From the NCBI RefSeq assembly GCF_020707215.1, contig NZ_JAJFET010000002.1:1-64000 (forward strand): 64,000 nt of DNA, given 5' to 3'. The DNA comes from Sphingomonas sp. PL-96. Lineage in GTDB: Bacteria; Pseudomonadota; Alphaproteobacteria; Sphingomonadales; Sphingomonadaceae. How positions within the stretch are numbered: the first letter of the stretch is position 1; each line of letters begins with the position of its first letter. Position numbers and translations under genes: made by a program. Shown in pieces: positions 11,457 through 19,933 of the stretch. Below the pieces are notes generated by a model. It had not been told where the DNA came from. It made no database searches and saw only the letters and a program-made list of their open reading frames with translations.

Positions 11457-11486
11457 ATTGCCTGTGCGCGTTGTCGCGCAGGCAAT
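11457..11486. other. Inverted repeat between EF-hand gene and glycosyltransferase
   Basis: ATTGCCTGTGCGCG pairs with CGCGCAGGCAAT across TTGT, with a two-base bulge. It begins a few bases after the EF-hand stop. Only TTCCGTTT follows, so it is a weak candidate terminator on the plus strand. Confidence 0.45.
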
Positions 11487-11522
11487 TCCGTTTGGCGCAG
11501 AGTTGGAGTATCGCGCGGCCCC

Positions 11523-12539
11523 ATGAACCGCCCTGCGCTTTCGATCGTGATCCCCTGCTACAATGAAGAGGCATGCCTGGAGGCGCTGCACGGGCGTGTC
11601 TCGGCCGCCGCCCAAGCCGCCGTAGGCGGGGATCACGAGATCGTGCTGGTCAACGACGGCTCGCGCGACGGCAGCTGGCCGGTGATGCAGCGCATCGCCG
11701 CCGCCGACCCCCGCGTGGTCGCGATCAACCTGTCGCGCAACCACGGCCACCAGCTGGCGCTCACCGCCGGGCTGGACCTGTGCGCAGGGCGCCAGATCCT
11801 GATCCTCGACGCCGATCTGCAGGATCCGCCCGAGCTGCTGGTAGAGATGCGCGCCACGATGGTGCGCGAGGATGCCGACGTGGTCTACGCCGTCCGTCGC
11901 AAGCGGGAAGGCGAGTCGCTGTTCAAGAAGCTGACCGCCGCCATCTTCTACCGCGTGCTCGACCGCGTGACCGACACGCCGATCCCGCTCGACACCGGCG
12001 ACTTCCGCCTGATGAGCAGGCGTGCGCTCGACGCGTTCCTGAGCTTGCCCGAACAGGCGCGCTTCATCCGCGGCATGGTCGCCTGGGTCGGTTTCCGCCA
12101 GGTGCCGTTCCTCTACGATCGGGCGGAGCGCCATGCCGGCGACACCAAATATCCGCTCGCCAAGATGATCCGCTTCGCCTTCGACGCGATGACCGGCTTT
12201 TCGACCGCGCCGCTCAGGCTCGCCAGCCACATGGGGCTGGTGCTTACCGGCGCTTCGGTGCTGCTGATGGCCTATATCGCGATCGGCTGGGCGATGGGGA
12301 ATGCGGTGCAGGGCTGGACCTCCACCATGCTGGTGGTGGTGTTCCTGGGCGCGGTGCAGATGTTCGTGCTCGGCATGATCGGCGAGTATCTCGGCCGGCT
12401 GTATGTCGAGTCGAAGCGGCGGCCACTGTATCTCGTCGCCGACGTGGCTGGGCCGGTGCAGGGCCGCGCGTCGCTCGGCTATCGGGCGGGCGAGCCGGGC
12501 GAAGTTACCTACGCCCCGCGCGCGCCGGGCGCGGAGTAG
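11523..12539 (+). CDS. GtrB/DPM1-like family 2 glycosyltransferase
   Basis: Membrane-bound transferase that by family precedent moves a sugar from a nucleotide donor to undecaprenyl phosphate at the cytoplasmic face. The 338-residue protein has the GT2 core: LSIVIPCYNEEACLEALH, VLVNDGSRDGS, NLSRNHGHQLALTAGLD and the DxD-type LILDADLQDPPELL. Two hydrophobic helices follow (about 235-260 and 270-295), as in GtrB and bacterial DPM1-like enzymes, then the conserved GEYLGRLYVESKRRPLY. The partner-type GtrA gene lies on the opposite strand at 13439-13867, so the two are not co-transcribed. Sugar specificity is unknown. Confidence 0.88.
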   Translation: MNRPALSIVIPCYNEEACLEALHGRVSAAAQAAVGGDHEIVLVNDGSRDGSWPVMQRIAAADPRVVAINLSRNHGHQLALTAGLDLCAGRQILILDADLQDPPELLVEMRATMVREDADVVYAVRRKREGESLFKKLTAAIFYRVLDRVTDTPIPLDTGDFRLMSRRALDAFLSLPEQARFIRGMVAWVGFRQVPFLYDRAERHAGDTKYPLAKMIRFAFDAMTGFSTAPLRLASHMGLVLTGASVLLMAYIAIGWAMGNAVQGWTSTMLVVVFLGAVQMFVLGMIGEYLGRLYVESKRRPLYLVADVAGPVQGRASLGYRAGEPGEVTYAPRAPGAE

Positions 12540-12565
12540 AGGCGTCGCCGGATCGGCGATCCGCC

Positions 12566-12690
12566 ATACCCCGTTTGTCTCGAACAGGGATCGAGCTCGT
12601 CGAGAGCCCGTATCGAGAGAGCCACGACCACCGGTTTCTCGATACGCCGTCTCGACAAGCTCGACGGCTACTCGAAACGAACGGATGGGG
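12566..12690. repeat. Family B intergenic palindromic repeat
   Basis: An imperfect palindrome of about 125 bases. The left end CCGTTTGTCTCGAACAGGG answers the right end CTACTCGAAACGAACGG, with the inner halves GTATCGAGAGAG and CTCGATACGCCGTCTCGACA. It occupies nearly the whole gap between two convergent genes. Other copies: 15775-15880, 26281-26405, 60005-60118. Confidence 0.75.
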
Positions 12691-12705
12691 AGGCGAATAT
12701 CCGCT

Positions 12706-13437
12706 TCAGCCCCGCCGCGACAGCAGGGTGATGATCGACAGCCCCGGCGGCAGCGGCAGGCGGCCGACCAGGTGGCGCTCCAGCGCAAAGATCTTTTCGA
12801 ACGCCAGGTTGAGCGGCTTGGCCGGCGGCGAATCGTCGCTGTCGTCCTTGCCGGTCAGCTTGCCGGCCGCGCGTGCGGCCAGAGCGGCCGGAAACAGCAG
12901 CGAGTTGAAATAGCGCAGACCGTTGTGGGTTAGCCCGGCTTCCGCGATCGCCTCCGCCAGACTCGCCTTGGAATAGCGGCGGTGGTGGTGGTTCACCACG
13001 TCATGCGCGCTCCACATCCACGGGTGTGCCGGCACCGTCACCAGGATCTTGCCGCCCGGCTTCAGCCGCCGCGCCATGCCGGCAAGGGCTGCCACATCGT
13101 CCTCGATATGCTCGACCACGTCGAGCACCGCGATCATGTCGTAGCTGGCTTCCGGCACGCCCGGCAGGTCGGGGAGCGGCGCCTCGCCGACCGGCTTGCC
13201 CAGCCGGCTGCTGGCGATCTCGCGCGCAGCCGCGTCGATCTCGATCGCGTCGACGGCGCCGAACTGCGCGAGCATCGGCAGGTTGTGGCCGGTGCCGCAG
13301 CCGATCTCCAGGATGCGCGCGACCTTCGGCAGGCTGGCATAGCGCGTGACGTAATCGGCCAGGATGTCGCGGCGGGCGCGATACCACCAATGGGTGGAAT
13401 CATGCGCGGCCATGCGGTCGTAGATGACACGGTCCAT
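12706..13437 (-). CDS. Class I SAM-dependent methyltransferase
   Basis: Predicted S-adenosylmethionine-dependent methyltransferase of 243 residues; acceptor unknown. SAM-binding motif I is RILEIGCGTGHNLPML and motif II DAIEIDAAA. The conserved DMIAVLDVVEHIEDD, KPGGKILVTVPAHPWMWSAHD and HHHRRYSKASLAEA blocks are typical of Ubie/Methyltransf_11 proteins found in polysaccharide and lipid-linked sugar loci. It starts at an ATG one base after the gtrA stop, so the two are translated as an operon. This suggests methylation of a lipid-linked or surface sugar, which is inference from position. It converges on the GtrB-like gene across a family B repeat. Confidence 0.85.
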   Translation of the reverse strand: MDRVIYDRMAAHDSTHWWYRARRDILADYVTRYASLPKVARILEIGCGTGHNLPMLAQFGAVDAIEIDAAAREIASSRLGKPVGEAPLPDLPGVPEASYDMIAVLDVVEHIEDDVAALAGMARRLKPGGKILVTVPAHPWMWSAHDVVNHHHRRYSKASLAEAIAEAGLTHNGLRYFNSLLFPAALAARAAGKLTGKDDSDDSPPAKPLNLAFEKIFALERHLVGRLPLPPGLSIITLLSRRG

Positions 13438-13438
13438 A

Positions 13439-13867
13439 TCAGCCAAACACCAGCCAGCGGTTGAGAATGAAGGTGAAGATCGTTGCAAGCGCCACCGCGG
13501 GCAACAGCGGTGCCCAGGCCGGTAGTCCGAACAGCGCGGTGCCGACCCAGGTGATCACGGCGTTCAGCGCCATGCCCGACCCCTGCACGGCCACGAACTG
13601 CAGCTGCTGGCGCATGCCGGGATGGCGCGTGCCATGGCCCTTGAAGCTCCAGCGGCTGTGGAGGAAGAAACCGGCGGTAACCGCCACCGCAAAGGCGAAG
13701 GGCACGGCATAGACGGCGTGCTCGCGCGCGAAGACCCAGGTCGTGAGCGGCAGATAGACGGCGGCATAGATGAGCGTGGAAAGCCCGCCCGCGATGCCGA
13801 AGCGCACGAGCTGGCCGAGCATTCCGCTCTCCCGCAGCGTCTCGACCCGTCTCAGGATGGTGTCCAA
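13439..13867 (-). CDS. GtrA-family membrane protein
   Basis: Small polytopic inner-membrane protein (142 residues, four predicted helices) of the GtrA/DPMS family. In phage and bacterial O-antigen modification systems GtrA is the presumed flippase moving undecaprenyl-phosphate-linked sugar across the membrane. Family marks are LVRFGIAGGLSTLIYAAVYL in the first helix, the loop FFLHSRWSFKG and the C-terminal FILNRWLVFG. It is co-transcribed with the methyltransferase gene downstream and divergent, 65 bases away, from the large GT-C-like gene. Together with the GtrB-like enzyme these genes make a plausible sugar-transfer set. Confidence 0.88.
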   Translation of the reverse strand: MDTILRRVETLRESGMLGQLVRFGIAGGLSTLIYAAVYLPLTTWVFAREHAVYAVPFAFAVAVTAGFFLHSRWSFKGHGTRHPGMRQQLQFVAVQGSGMALNAVITWVGTALFGLPAWAPLLPAVALATIFTFILNRWLVFG

Positions 13868-13932
13868 ATGCCCTCGCTCTTGCCCTTTGCGCGCCCGTCA
13901 CTAGACCCGACGCCGAGCGCGCGGGCAGTATC

Positions 13933-15792
13933 GTGCCCGCCGGGGTGAGGGAAGCGGTTTTGAACGACGGGTCGGTCTGGGTCCAGCTGCTGGAGCGGTT
14001 GGACCGCCATTGGATGCGCCGGGTCCTGCTGTTGTGGGTGGTGATCGCGGGCGTGTATCTGTGGCAGCGCTGGCCGCAGATCCACTGGCTGGTGCTCAAC
14101 GACACCGACGACAACATGCGGCTGATGCAGGTGCGCGGGCTGCTGGCGGGCCAGGGCTGGTACGACCTGCGCCAGTACCGCCTGAACCCGCCCGCCGGCC
14201 TCGACATCCACTGGTCGCGGCTGGTCGACCTGCCGATCGCGGCGCTGTTCCTGCTGCTGAAGCCGTTTGCCGGCGCGGCATGGGCGGAGCGGCTGGCGTG
14301 CGGCATCGCGCCCTTGCTGCCGTTCGGCGTCGTGCTGGTGGCGCTGGCGGTGACGGTGCGGCGGCTGGTCGCGCCGGTCGCCTGGCCGCTCGCGATCCTG
14401 TTCCTGTTCGGCTGTTCGTCGACGCTGCCGATGTTCATGCCGATGCGCATCGACCATCATGGATGGCAGCTCGCGTGCCTGAGCGTCACGATCGCCGGGC
14501 TGTGCGATCCGCGCAAGGGCAGGGGCGGCGCGCTGGTCGGCCTGTCGAGCGCGGTGTCGCTGACGATCGGACTGGAGCTGCTGCCCTATTGCGCGATGGC
14601 CGGCGGCCTGGTGGCGCTGCGCTGGGTGTGGGATCGGGCGGAGGCGCGGCGGCTGGCCGTCTATGGTGCGACGCTTGCCGGCGGTAGTGCGCTCGGCTTT
14701 GTCGCCTTTGCCTCCGACGCCAATTACGCGATGCGCTGCGACGCGCTGACGCCGGTGTGGCTGTCGGTGACGGTCGCGGGCGGGGCTGCGCTGTTCGCGC
14801 TGTCGCGGCTGCGGCTCGAAACGCGGCTCGCGCGCTTGCTGGCGGGTGCTGCGGTCGGCGGGGTGATCGCGGGCGGCTTTGCGCTGGCCTTCCCCCGATG
14901 CCTGTCGCGGCCCGAGGGCGTGTCGCAGGAGCTGGCCGACCTGTGGCTCAACAATGTTCGCGAAGCAAAGCCGATCTACAAGCATCCGCTCCGTCTTGCG
15001 GTGCCGATCGCGATCGTGCCGGTGCTCGGGCTGATCGGCGCGATCATCGCCAGCTGGCGCGCGCGGCGCGATCCGGAGCAGCTGGCGGGCTGGGCGGCGA
15101 TCACGCTGTTCACCGCCTTCGCCGGCGCCATGCTGCTGTGGCAGGTCCGGGCCGGCCCGGCCGCGCAGCTGTTGGGGGTTGCGGGCGAAGTTGCGCTGGG
15201 GTGGCTGGTGCTGTCGTGGTTCGCGACCCACCGCTCGACGGCGGTCAAGGTAGCGGGCGGGGTGCTGGCGGCGGTGCTGGTGCTCGCCGGGCTGTTCACG
15301 GCAACGCTGATCCAGCAGTTCCGCTTCGATCCGCCCAACCGTCGCACCCAGGTGGTCAATCGCGCATCGGCACGCTGCATGAGCCTGCCGGCACTGGCGC
15401 AGCTGAACCGGATCCCCGCCGCGACGATGTTCACCCACGTCGATCTCGGGCCGCGGCTGATCGTTGCGACCCATCACAACGGGATCACTGGCCCGTATCA
15501 TCGCAACGAGCAGCCGATCCTGGACGTGCACCACGCCTTCCAGGGCAGCGCCGACGCGTTCCGGCCGATCGCGGCGCGGCATGGCGCGGCCTATCTGCTG
15601 GTCTGCCCGAACATGGCGGAGACGACGCTCTACCGGGCTCGGGCGCCGGGCGGCTTCTATGACCAGCTGGCGAAGCGCGAGGTGCCGGATTGGCTGGAAC
15701 CGGTCGCGCTGCCCAAGGGCTCGCCGTTCCGGCTGTGGCGCATCCGCTATGGAGCGAGTGCCGATCGGACCAACACCGTTCGGTCCGAATAG
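13933..15792 (+). CDS. Large polytopic GT-C-like membrane protein, possible lipid-linked sugar transferase
   Basis: A 619-residue inner-membrane protein with roughly ten hydrophobic helices and a soluble C-terminal domain of about 150 residues. The first periplasmic loop carries LNDTDDNMRLMQVRGLL, with acidic residues placed as in GT-C and STT3-type transferases that use polyprenyl-linked sugars, then NPPAGLDIHWSRLVDLPIA. I do not recognise a characterised family. Its place beside gtrA and near a gtrB-like gene suggests it could be the GtrC-type acceptor-specific transferase, but this is inference. The start is a GTG at 13933; GTG at 13945 is also possible. The last six or so codons lie inside a family B repeat. 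Confidence 0.75.
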   Translation: MPAGVREAVLNDGSVWVQLLERLDRHWMRRVLLLWVVIAGVYLWQRWPQIHWLVLNDTDDNMRLMQVRGLLAGQGWYDLRQYRLNPPAGLDIHWSRLVDLPIAALFLLLKPFAGAAWAERLACGIAPLLPFGVVLVALAVTVRRLVAPVAWPLAILFLFGCSSTLPMFMPMRIDHHGWQLACLSVTIAGLCDPRKGRGGALVGLSSAVSLTIGLELLPYCAMAGGLVALRWVWDRAEARRLAVYGATLAGGSALGFVAFASDANYAMRCDALTPVWLSVTVAGGAALFALSRLRLETRLARLLAGAAVGGVIAGGFALAFPRCLSRPEGVSQELADLWLNNVREAKPIYKHPLRLAVPIAIVPVLGLIGAIIASWRARRDPEQLAGWAAITLFTAFAGAMLLWQVRAGPAAQLLGVAGEVALGWLVLSWFATHRSTAVKVAGGVLAAVLVLAGLFTATLIQQFRFDPPNRRTQVVNRASARCMSLPALAQLNRIPAATMFTHVDLGPRLIVATHHNGITGPYHRNEQPILDVHHAFQGSADAFRPIAARHGAAYLLVCPNMAETTLYRARAPGGFYDQLAKREVPDWLEPVALPKGSPFRLWRIRYGASADRTNTVRSE

Positions 15793-15880
15793 CGATCGAG
15801 CGAAGTCGAAACGGCGTCGAAGATGCTTCGATCCGGGTCTTCGGCTTCGCTCAGCCCCTACTCAGCACGAACGGAGTGGG
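15775..15880. repeat. Family B repeat overlapping the 3' end of the upstream gene
   Basis: Begins ACCGTTCGGTCCGAATAGCG and ends CCCCTACTCAGCACGAACGG. The inner arms hold GAGCGAAGTCGAAACGGCG and TTCGGCTTCGCTCAG. Because it begins before the stop codon at 15790-15792, it encodes the last residues of the membrane protein. Confidence 0.7.
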
Positions 15881-15963
15881 TGGGATCGACCGATGTCCCA
15901 CCACAAGCGTGGGCGAGATTCCCAGGGTTCTCGCCGAGGTGGGCCTTTTCCAAAGCCCTTTCC

Positions 15964-16052
15964 GTGCTCCTGCGCAGGCGGGAGCCCAGGGCGTCATAGA
16001 TCCCGAGCCGTTGTTCTGCTTGGCCCTGGATCCCTGCTTTCGCAGGAATACA
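15964..16052. repeat. Family A intergenic palindromic repeat
   Basis: Left arm GTGCTCCTGCGCAGGCGGGA followed by GCCCAGGG; right arm CCCTGGATCCCTGCTTTCGC followed by AGGAATAC. The asymmetric tag GTTGTTCTGCTTGG precedes the right arm. With the family B copy just upstream it fills the 285-base gap between convergent genes. Confidence 0.75.
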
Positions 16053-16077
16053 GCGGGTCCGGCGGCGAGGCTTCGCC

Positions 16078-16491
16078 CTATTCCGGGAGGAACCGGCGTA
16101 CCACGTCGCGGGCGAGGCGCGACGGGCGGAGCGTGTCGGAGTCGAGCGAGCACCAGGTGCTCTGCACCTCGGCCAGCACGTCCTCCCCGCGCTTGATCAG
16201 CGTGGAAAAGAACGCGCGCGCGCCCTGGACGCGCTCGGCGACGACGGTTGCGATGATCGCGTCGTCGAGGAAGGCGGGGCGGCGGTAGGTGATCTCGTGC
16301 TTCAGCGCGACCCACAGGTGCTGGGCCACGGCCTCGCTCGGCGCGACCTTTTCCCAATAGGCGACCACCGCCTCCTGCACCCACGACAGGTACACCGCGT
16401 TGTTCACATGACCCATGTGATCGATGTCGGCGGGCGCCACGGCGAGGGGGTGCTGATGCATGCGAATGGCCTGCGCCGCGCTTACATCCAT
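16078..16491 (-). CDS. 4-hydroxybenzoyl-CoA thioesterase-like acyl-CoA thioesterase
   Basis: Hot-dog-fold thioesterase of 137 residues, predicted to hydrolyse an acyl-CoA in the cytosol. The active-site motif DIDHMGHVNNAVYLSWVQEA is the classic YbgC/4HBT signature, with the catalytic aspartate and the HxNN-like segment. The rest (ALKHEITYRRPAFLDD, VQGARAFFSTLIKRG, EVQSTWCSLD) also fits. A second methionine, in RMHQHPLAV, could be the true start. The ATG at 16491 comes one base after the rel stop, so translation is probably coupled. Substrate is unknown, and any link to stringent control is only positional. Confidence 0.87.
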   Translation of the reverse strand: MDVSAAQAIRMHQHPLAVAPADIDHMGHVNNAVYLSWVQEAVVAYWEKVAPSEAVAQHLWVALKHEITYRRPAFLDDAIIATVVAERVQGARAFFSTLIKRGEDVLAEVQSTWCSLDSDTLRPSRLARDVVRRFLPE

Positions 16492-16492
16492 G

Positions 16493-18604
16493 TCAATTGC
16501 TCAGACCGGAAGCGTCCACGCGCTGGGCTGCATTCACGACGTCCGCCGCCCGCAATGCGGCCAGCAGCCGCATCAGGTGCGTAGCGTCCCGCACCTCCAG
16601 GTCGATGGTGTTGGTGTGGAAAGTGGTGTCGCGGTTGTCGAGCCGCAGCCCCAGGATGTTCGCCTTGTGCGCGCCGATGATGGTCGCGATCGCGCCCAGC
16701 GCGCCCGGCTCGTTCTTCAGCGTCACGGCGATGCGCGCGGTGCCCCCTTCCGCGCCGTCGCCCCACGAGACGTCGATCCAGTCGGCATCGTCATGGTCGG
16801 CAAGCGAGGGGCAGCTGATCGCGTGCACCTCCATGCCGCCGCCCGGCTTGCGCAACGCAATGATGCGGTCGCCCGGAACGGGGCGGCAGTCGCCCGCCAG
16901 GTCGAAGACGAAGCCCGGCGTTAGCCCCTTGATGACGATGGGTGCGCGCTGGCCCAGCAGCTGCTTGGCCTTGGCGCCCGCGGCGGTCCCGGGCATCAGC
17001 GCCTCGATCACCGCCTCGTCATCCAGCTTGCCCTTGGCGATGGCGTCGCGCAGCGCATTTTCGTCCGACAGGCCCAGCCGCTTGAGCGCGTCTTCGACCG
17101 CGCCGGCACCCAGCGCCACCGGCAGCCGCGCGACCATGTCGTCGTAGAGCTTGGCACCCAGCGCCAGCGTCTCGTCGCGTTCCTTGTGGCGCAGGTGGCG
17201 GCGGATCGCCGCCTGCGCCTTGCCGGTCACCGCGAAGTTCAGCCAGTTGCCCTGCGGCTCCTGCGCCTTGCTTCGCAGGATCTGCACCTGGTCGCCGTTG
17301 CGAAGCTCGGTGCGCAGCGGCACGACCCGTCCGTTGACCTTGGCGCCCACCGCCTGGCTGCCGAGGTCGGTGTGGACCGCATAGGCGAAGTCGATCGGGG
17401 TCGCGCCCTTGGGCAGCTGGTGCAGCTCGCCCTTGGGCGTGAACGCAAAGATGCGATCCTGGTACATCGCCATGCGCGTGTGTTCGAGCAGCTCTTCCGG
17501 GCTGTCGGCGGTGTCGAGGATCTCGACCAGGTCGCGAATCCAGCTGACCTGGGTATCGGGCCGCACGGCATCCTGCTTATAGGCCCAATGGGCGGCCATG
17601 CCGAACTCTGCCTGGGCGTGCATGGCGCGCGTGCGGATCTGGATCTCGACACGCATGTTCTCGGCATGGATGACGCTGGTGTGCAGCGACCGGTATCCGT
17701 TGCGCTTGGGCGTCGAGATATAATCCTTGAACCGCCCCGGCACCATCGGCCACCTCCGGTGGAGGATGCCGAGCGCGCGGTAACATTCCTCCTCTGTCTC
17801 GACGATGGCGCGGAATGCCATGATGTCGGTCAGCTGCTCCATGCTGACATGGCGCTCCGACATCTTGCGCCAGATCGAATAGGGGTGCTTCTCGCGGCCA
17901 GAGACTTCCGCCTCGATGCCGCTGCGCCCCAGCAGTTGCTTCAGGCCGCCCGCGATGTTCTCGATGCGCTCGCTGCCGCCGGTCTGCAGCTGTTCCAGAC
18001 GGCGCGTGATCGACTCATACGCCTCCGGCTCCAGCTGCTGAAAGGCGAGCGTCTGCATCTCGTTCATGAATTCGTACATGCCGATCCGCTCGGCGAGCGG
18101 GGCATAAATCTCGATCGTCTCGCGCGCGATCCGCCGCCGCTTCTCCGGCTTCGCGATATGGTGCAGCGTGCGCATGTTGTGCAGCCGGTCAGCCAGCTTT
18201 ACCAGCAGCACGCGGATGTCGTCCGACATCGCCAAGAGGAACTTGCGCAGGTTTTCCGCCGCGCGCTGGTTCTCGGTCTGCGCCTCGATCTTCGACAACT
18301 TGGTCACGCCGTCGACCATGCGCGCCACCGACGGGCCGAACTTCGCCTCGATTTCCTCGGGCGTCGCGACCGTGTCCTCGATCGTGTCGTGGAGGATTGC
18401 GGTAGCGATCGTCTCGTCGTCGAGGTGCAGGTCGGTCAGGATGCCGGCCACCTCGATCGGGTGGCTGAAATAGGGGTCGCCCGACGCCCGTTTCTGGCTG
18501 CCATGGGCATGCATGGAAAACACATAGGCGCGGTTCAGCAGCGCCTCGTCGGCCTCCGGGTCATAGCCCTTGACCCGCTCTACCAGTTCATATTGTCGCA
18601 GCAC
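16493..18604 (-). CDS. Bifunctional (p)ppGpp synthetase/hydrolase (Rel/SpoT)
   Basis: Makes and degrades the alarmone (p)ppGpp, the stringent-response signal. The protein has about 703 residues and all expected domains. These are the HD hydrolase (HGSQKRASGDPYFSHP, ILHDTIEDT), the synthetase (KMSERHVSMEQLTDIMAFR, RFKDYISTPKRNGYRSLHT), a TGS domain (DRIFAFTPKGELHQLPKGAT) and a C-terminal ACT domain. Both catalytic halves look intact, as expected for the single long Rel of alphaproteobacteria. I chose the GTG at 18604, giving MLRQYELVERVKGYDPEAD, because that matches family N-termini. TTG at 18640 or GTG at 18610 would add 12 or 2 residues. It lies between the aminotransferase and thioesterase genes on one strand. 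Confidence 0.93.
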   Translation of the reverse strand: MLRQYELVERVKGYDPEADEALLNRAYVFSMHAHGSQKRASGDPYFSHPIEVAGILTDLHLDDETIATAILHDTIEDTVATPEEIEAKFGPSVARMVDGVTKLSKIEAQTENQRAAENLRKFLLAMSDDIRVLLVKLADRLHNMRTLHHIAKPEKRRRIARETIEIYAPLAERIGMYEFMNEMQTLAFQQLEPEAYESITRRLEQLQTGGSERIENIAGGLKQLLGRSGIEAEVSGREKHPYSIWRKMSERHVSMEQLTDIMAFRAIVETEEECYRALGILHRRWPMVPGRFKDYISTPKRNGYRSLHTSVIHAENMRVEIQIRTRAMHAQAEFGMAAHWAYKQDAVRPDTQVSWIRDLVEILDTADSPEELLEHTRMAMYQDRIFAFTPKGELHQLPKGATPIDFAYAVHTDLGSQAVGAKVNGRVVPLRTELRNGDQVQILRSKAQEPQGNWLNFAVTGKAQAAIRRHLRHKERDETLALGAKLYDDMVARLPVALGAGAVEDALKRLGLSDENALRDAIAKGKLDDEAVIEALMPGTAAGAKAKQLLGQRAPIVIKGLTPGFVFDLAGDCRPVPGDRIIALRKPGGGMEVHAISCPSLADHDDADWIDVSWGDGAEGGTARIAVTLKNEPGALGAIATIIGAHKANILGLRLDNRDTTFHTNTIDLEVRDATHLMRLLAALRAADVVNAAQRVDASGLSN

Positions 18605-18683
18605 CGCCACTAAATGGGGTGGCTCGCTGCTGCTTTGCAACGAAATTCTCCCGGTTCAGGGGGAGTTTCGCTCTGGCGCAACT

Positions 18684-18709
18684 CGGGTGATGCCGCGCAG
18701 CATCACCCG
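18684..18709. other. Perfect 10-bp inverted repeat between aminotransferase and rel genes
   Basis: CGGGTGATGC pairs with GCATCACCCG across a six-base loop. It lies about 15 bases beyond the aminotransferase stop on the minus strand. There is no T-run, so it may be an RNA-stabilising or attenuating hairpin in the rel leader rather than a true terminator. Confidence 0.5.
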
Positions 18710-18724
18710 ATTGCTGCAGCGGCG

Positions 18725-19933
18725 TCAGCCGGCTGCCTGGCCGGGGGTGTTAACGCCCATCGACTGAAGGTAGCGCTTCACGTTGCGCGCGGCCTGACGC
18801 AGCCGCTGTTCGTTCTCGACCATGGCGATGCGGACATAGCCCTCGCCGTTCTCGCCATAGCCGACGCCGGGTGCGACCGCGACCTTGGCATGGGTGAGAA
18901 GCTGCTTGGAGAACTCCAGGCTGCCCAGATGCGCGAGCGCCGGTGGCAACGGCGCCCAGGCGAACATGGAGGCGGGCGGGGAGGGGATGTCCCAGCCCGC
19001 GCGCGCAAAGCTCTCCACCATCACGTCGCGGCGCTTATGGTACAGCTGTCGGTTCTTTTCGACGATGTCCTGCGGGCCGTTCAGCGCCGCGCACGCCCCC
19101 GCCTGGATCGGCGTGAACGCGCCATAGTCGAGGTAGGACTTCACGCGCGTCATCGCGGCGATCAGCTGCTTGTTGCCGACTGCAAAGCCGATACGCCATC
19201 CCGCCATCGAATAGGTCTTGGACAGCGACGTGAACTCGATCGCGACGTCCTTGGCACCCTTCACCTGCAGGATGGAGGGCGTCGGCCGGCCGTCGAAATA
19301 CAGCTCCGAATAGGCGAGGTCGGACAGGATCCAGACCTTGTTCTCCTTCGCCCAGGCGACCAGCCGCTCGTAGAAGGCGAGATCGACGGCCTCCGCAGTC
19401 GGGTTGGACGGATAGTTGACGACCAGGATGCTCGGCCGCGGAACCGTGAAGTTCATCGCCCGCTCGAGGCTCTCGAAATAGGCGTCGTCGGGCGTCGTCG
19501 GCACTGCGCGGATGGTGGCCCCTGCGATGATGAAGCCGAAGGTGTGGATGGGATAGCTGGGATTGGGCGCCAGCACCACGTCGCCGGGCGCGGTGATCGC
19601 GGTGGCGAGGCTGGCGAGCCCCTCCTTGGACCCCATCGTCACGACCACCTCGGTCTCCGGATCGATGTCCACGCCGAAGCGGCGGCCGTAATAGTTGGCC
19701 TGCGCACGCCGCAGGCCGGGGATGCCGCGCGACGCCGAATAGCCATGGGCGTCGGGCTTGCGCGCGACTTCGCACAGCTTGTCGATCACATGCGGCGGCG
19801 GCGGCAGGTCGGGATTGCCCATGCCGAGGTCGATGATGTCCTCACCGCCCGCGCGCGCGGCCGCTCGCATCGCGTTCACTTCGGCGATGACATAGGGCGG
19901 CAGGCGCTTGATGCGGTAGAATTCCTCGGACAT
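18725..19933 (-). CDS. Class I PLP aminotransferase (alanine/LL-DAP aminotransferase-like)
   Basis: Pyridoxal-phosphate enzyme of 402 residues, cytosolic. The lysine that binds PLP is in SLSKTYSMAGWRIG. Other marks are DLGMGNPDLPPPPHV, GYSASRGIPGLRRA, LAPNPSYPIHTFGF, the PLP-contacting NYPSNPTAEA and LSDLAYSELYFDG. Close relatives are named alanine transaminase (AlaC type) or LL-diaminopimelate aminotransferase, and the sequence alone does not decide between them. The AlaC-type reading is more likely because alphaproteobacteria generally use the succinylase pathway for lysine. It starts at an ATG divergent from phaC with about 170 bases between. Confidence 0.85.
   Translation of the reverse strand: MSEEFYRIKRLPPYVIAEVNAMRAAARAGGEDIIDLGMGNPDLPPPPHVIDKLCEVARKPDAHGYSASRGIPGLRRAQANYYGRRFGVDIDPETEVVVTMGSKEGLASLATAITAPGDVVLAPNPSYPIHTFGFIIAGATIRAVPTTPDDAYFESLERAMNFTVPRPSILVVNYPSNPTAEAVDLAFYERLVAWAKENKVWILSDLAYSELYFDGRPTPSILQVKGAKDVAIEFTSLSKTYSMAGWRIGFAVGNKQLIAAMTRVKSYLDYGAFTPIQAGACAALNGPQDIVEKNRQLYHKRRDVMVESFARAGWDIPSPPASMFAWAPLPPALAHLGSLEFSKQLLTHAKVAVAPGVGYGENGEGYVRIAMVENEQRLRQAARNVKRYLQSMGVNTPGQAAG

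Noticed and set aside
17186..18613. Long open frame antisense to the Rel/SpoT gene
   Set aside because: Mirror frame in high-GC DNA; all conserved Rel domains read from the other strand.
18605..18640. TTG start for the Rel/SpoT gene
   Set aside because: Family N-termini begin with the LRQYELVERV segment; the extra residues have no similarity and no ribosome site.
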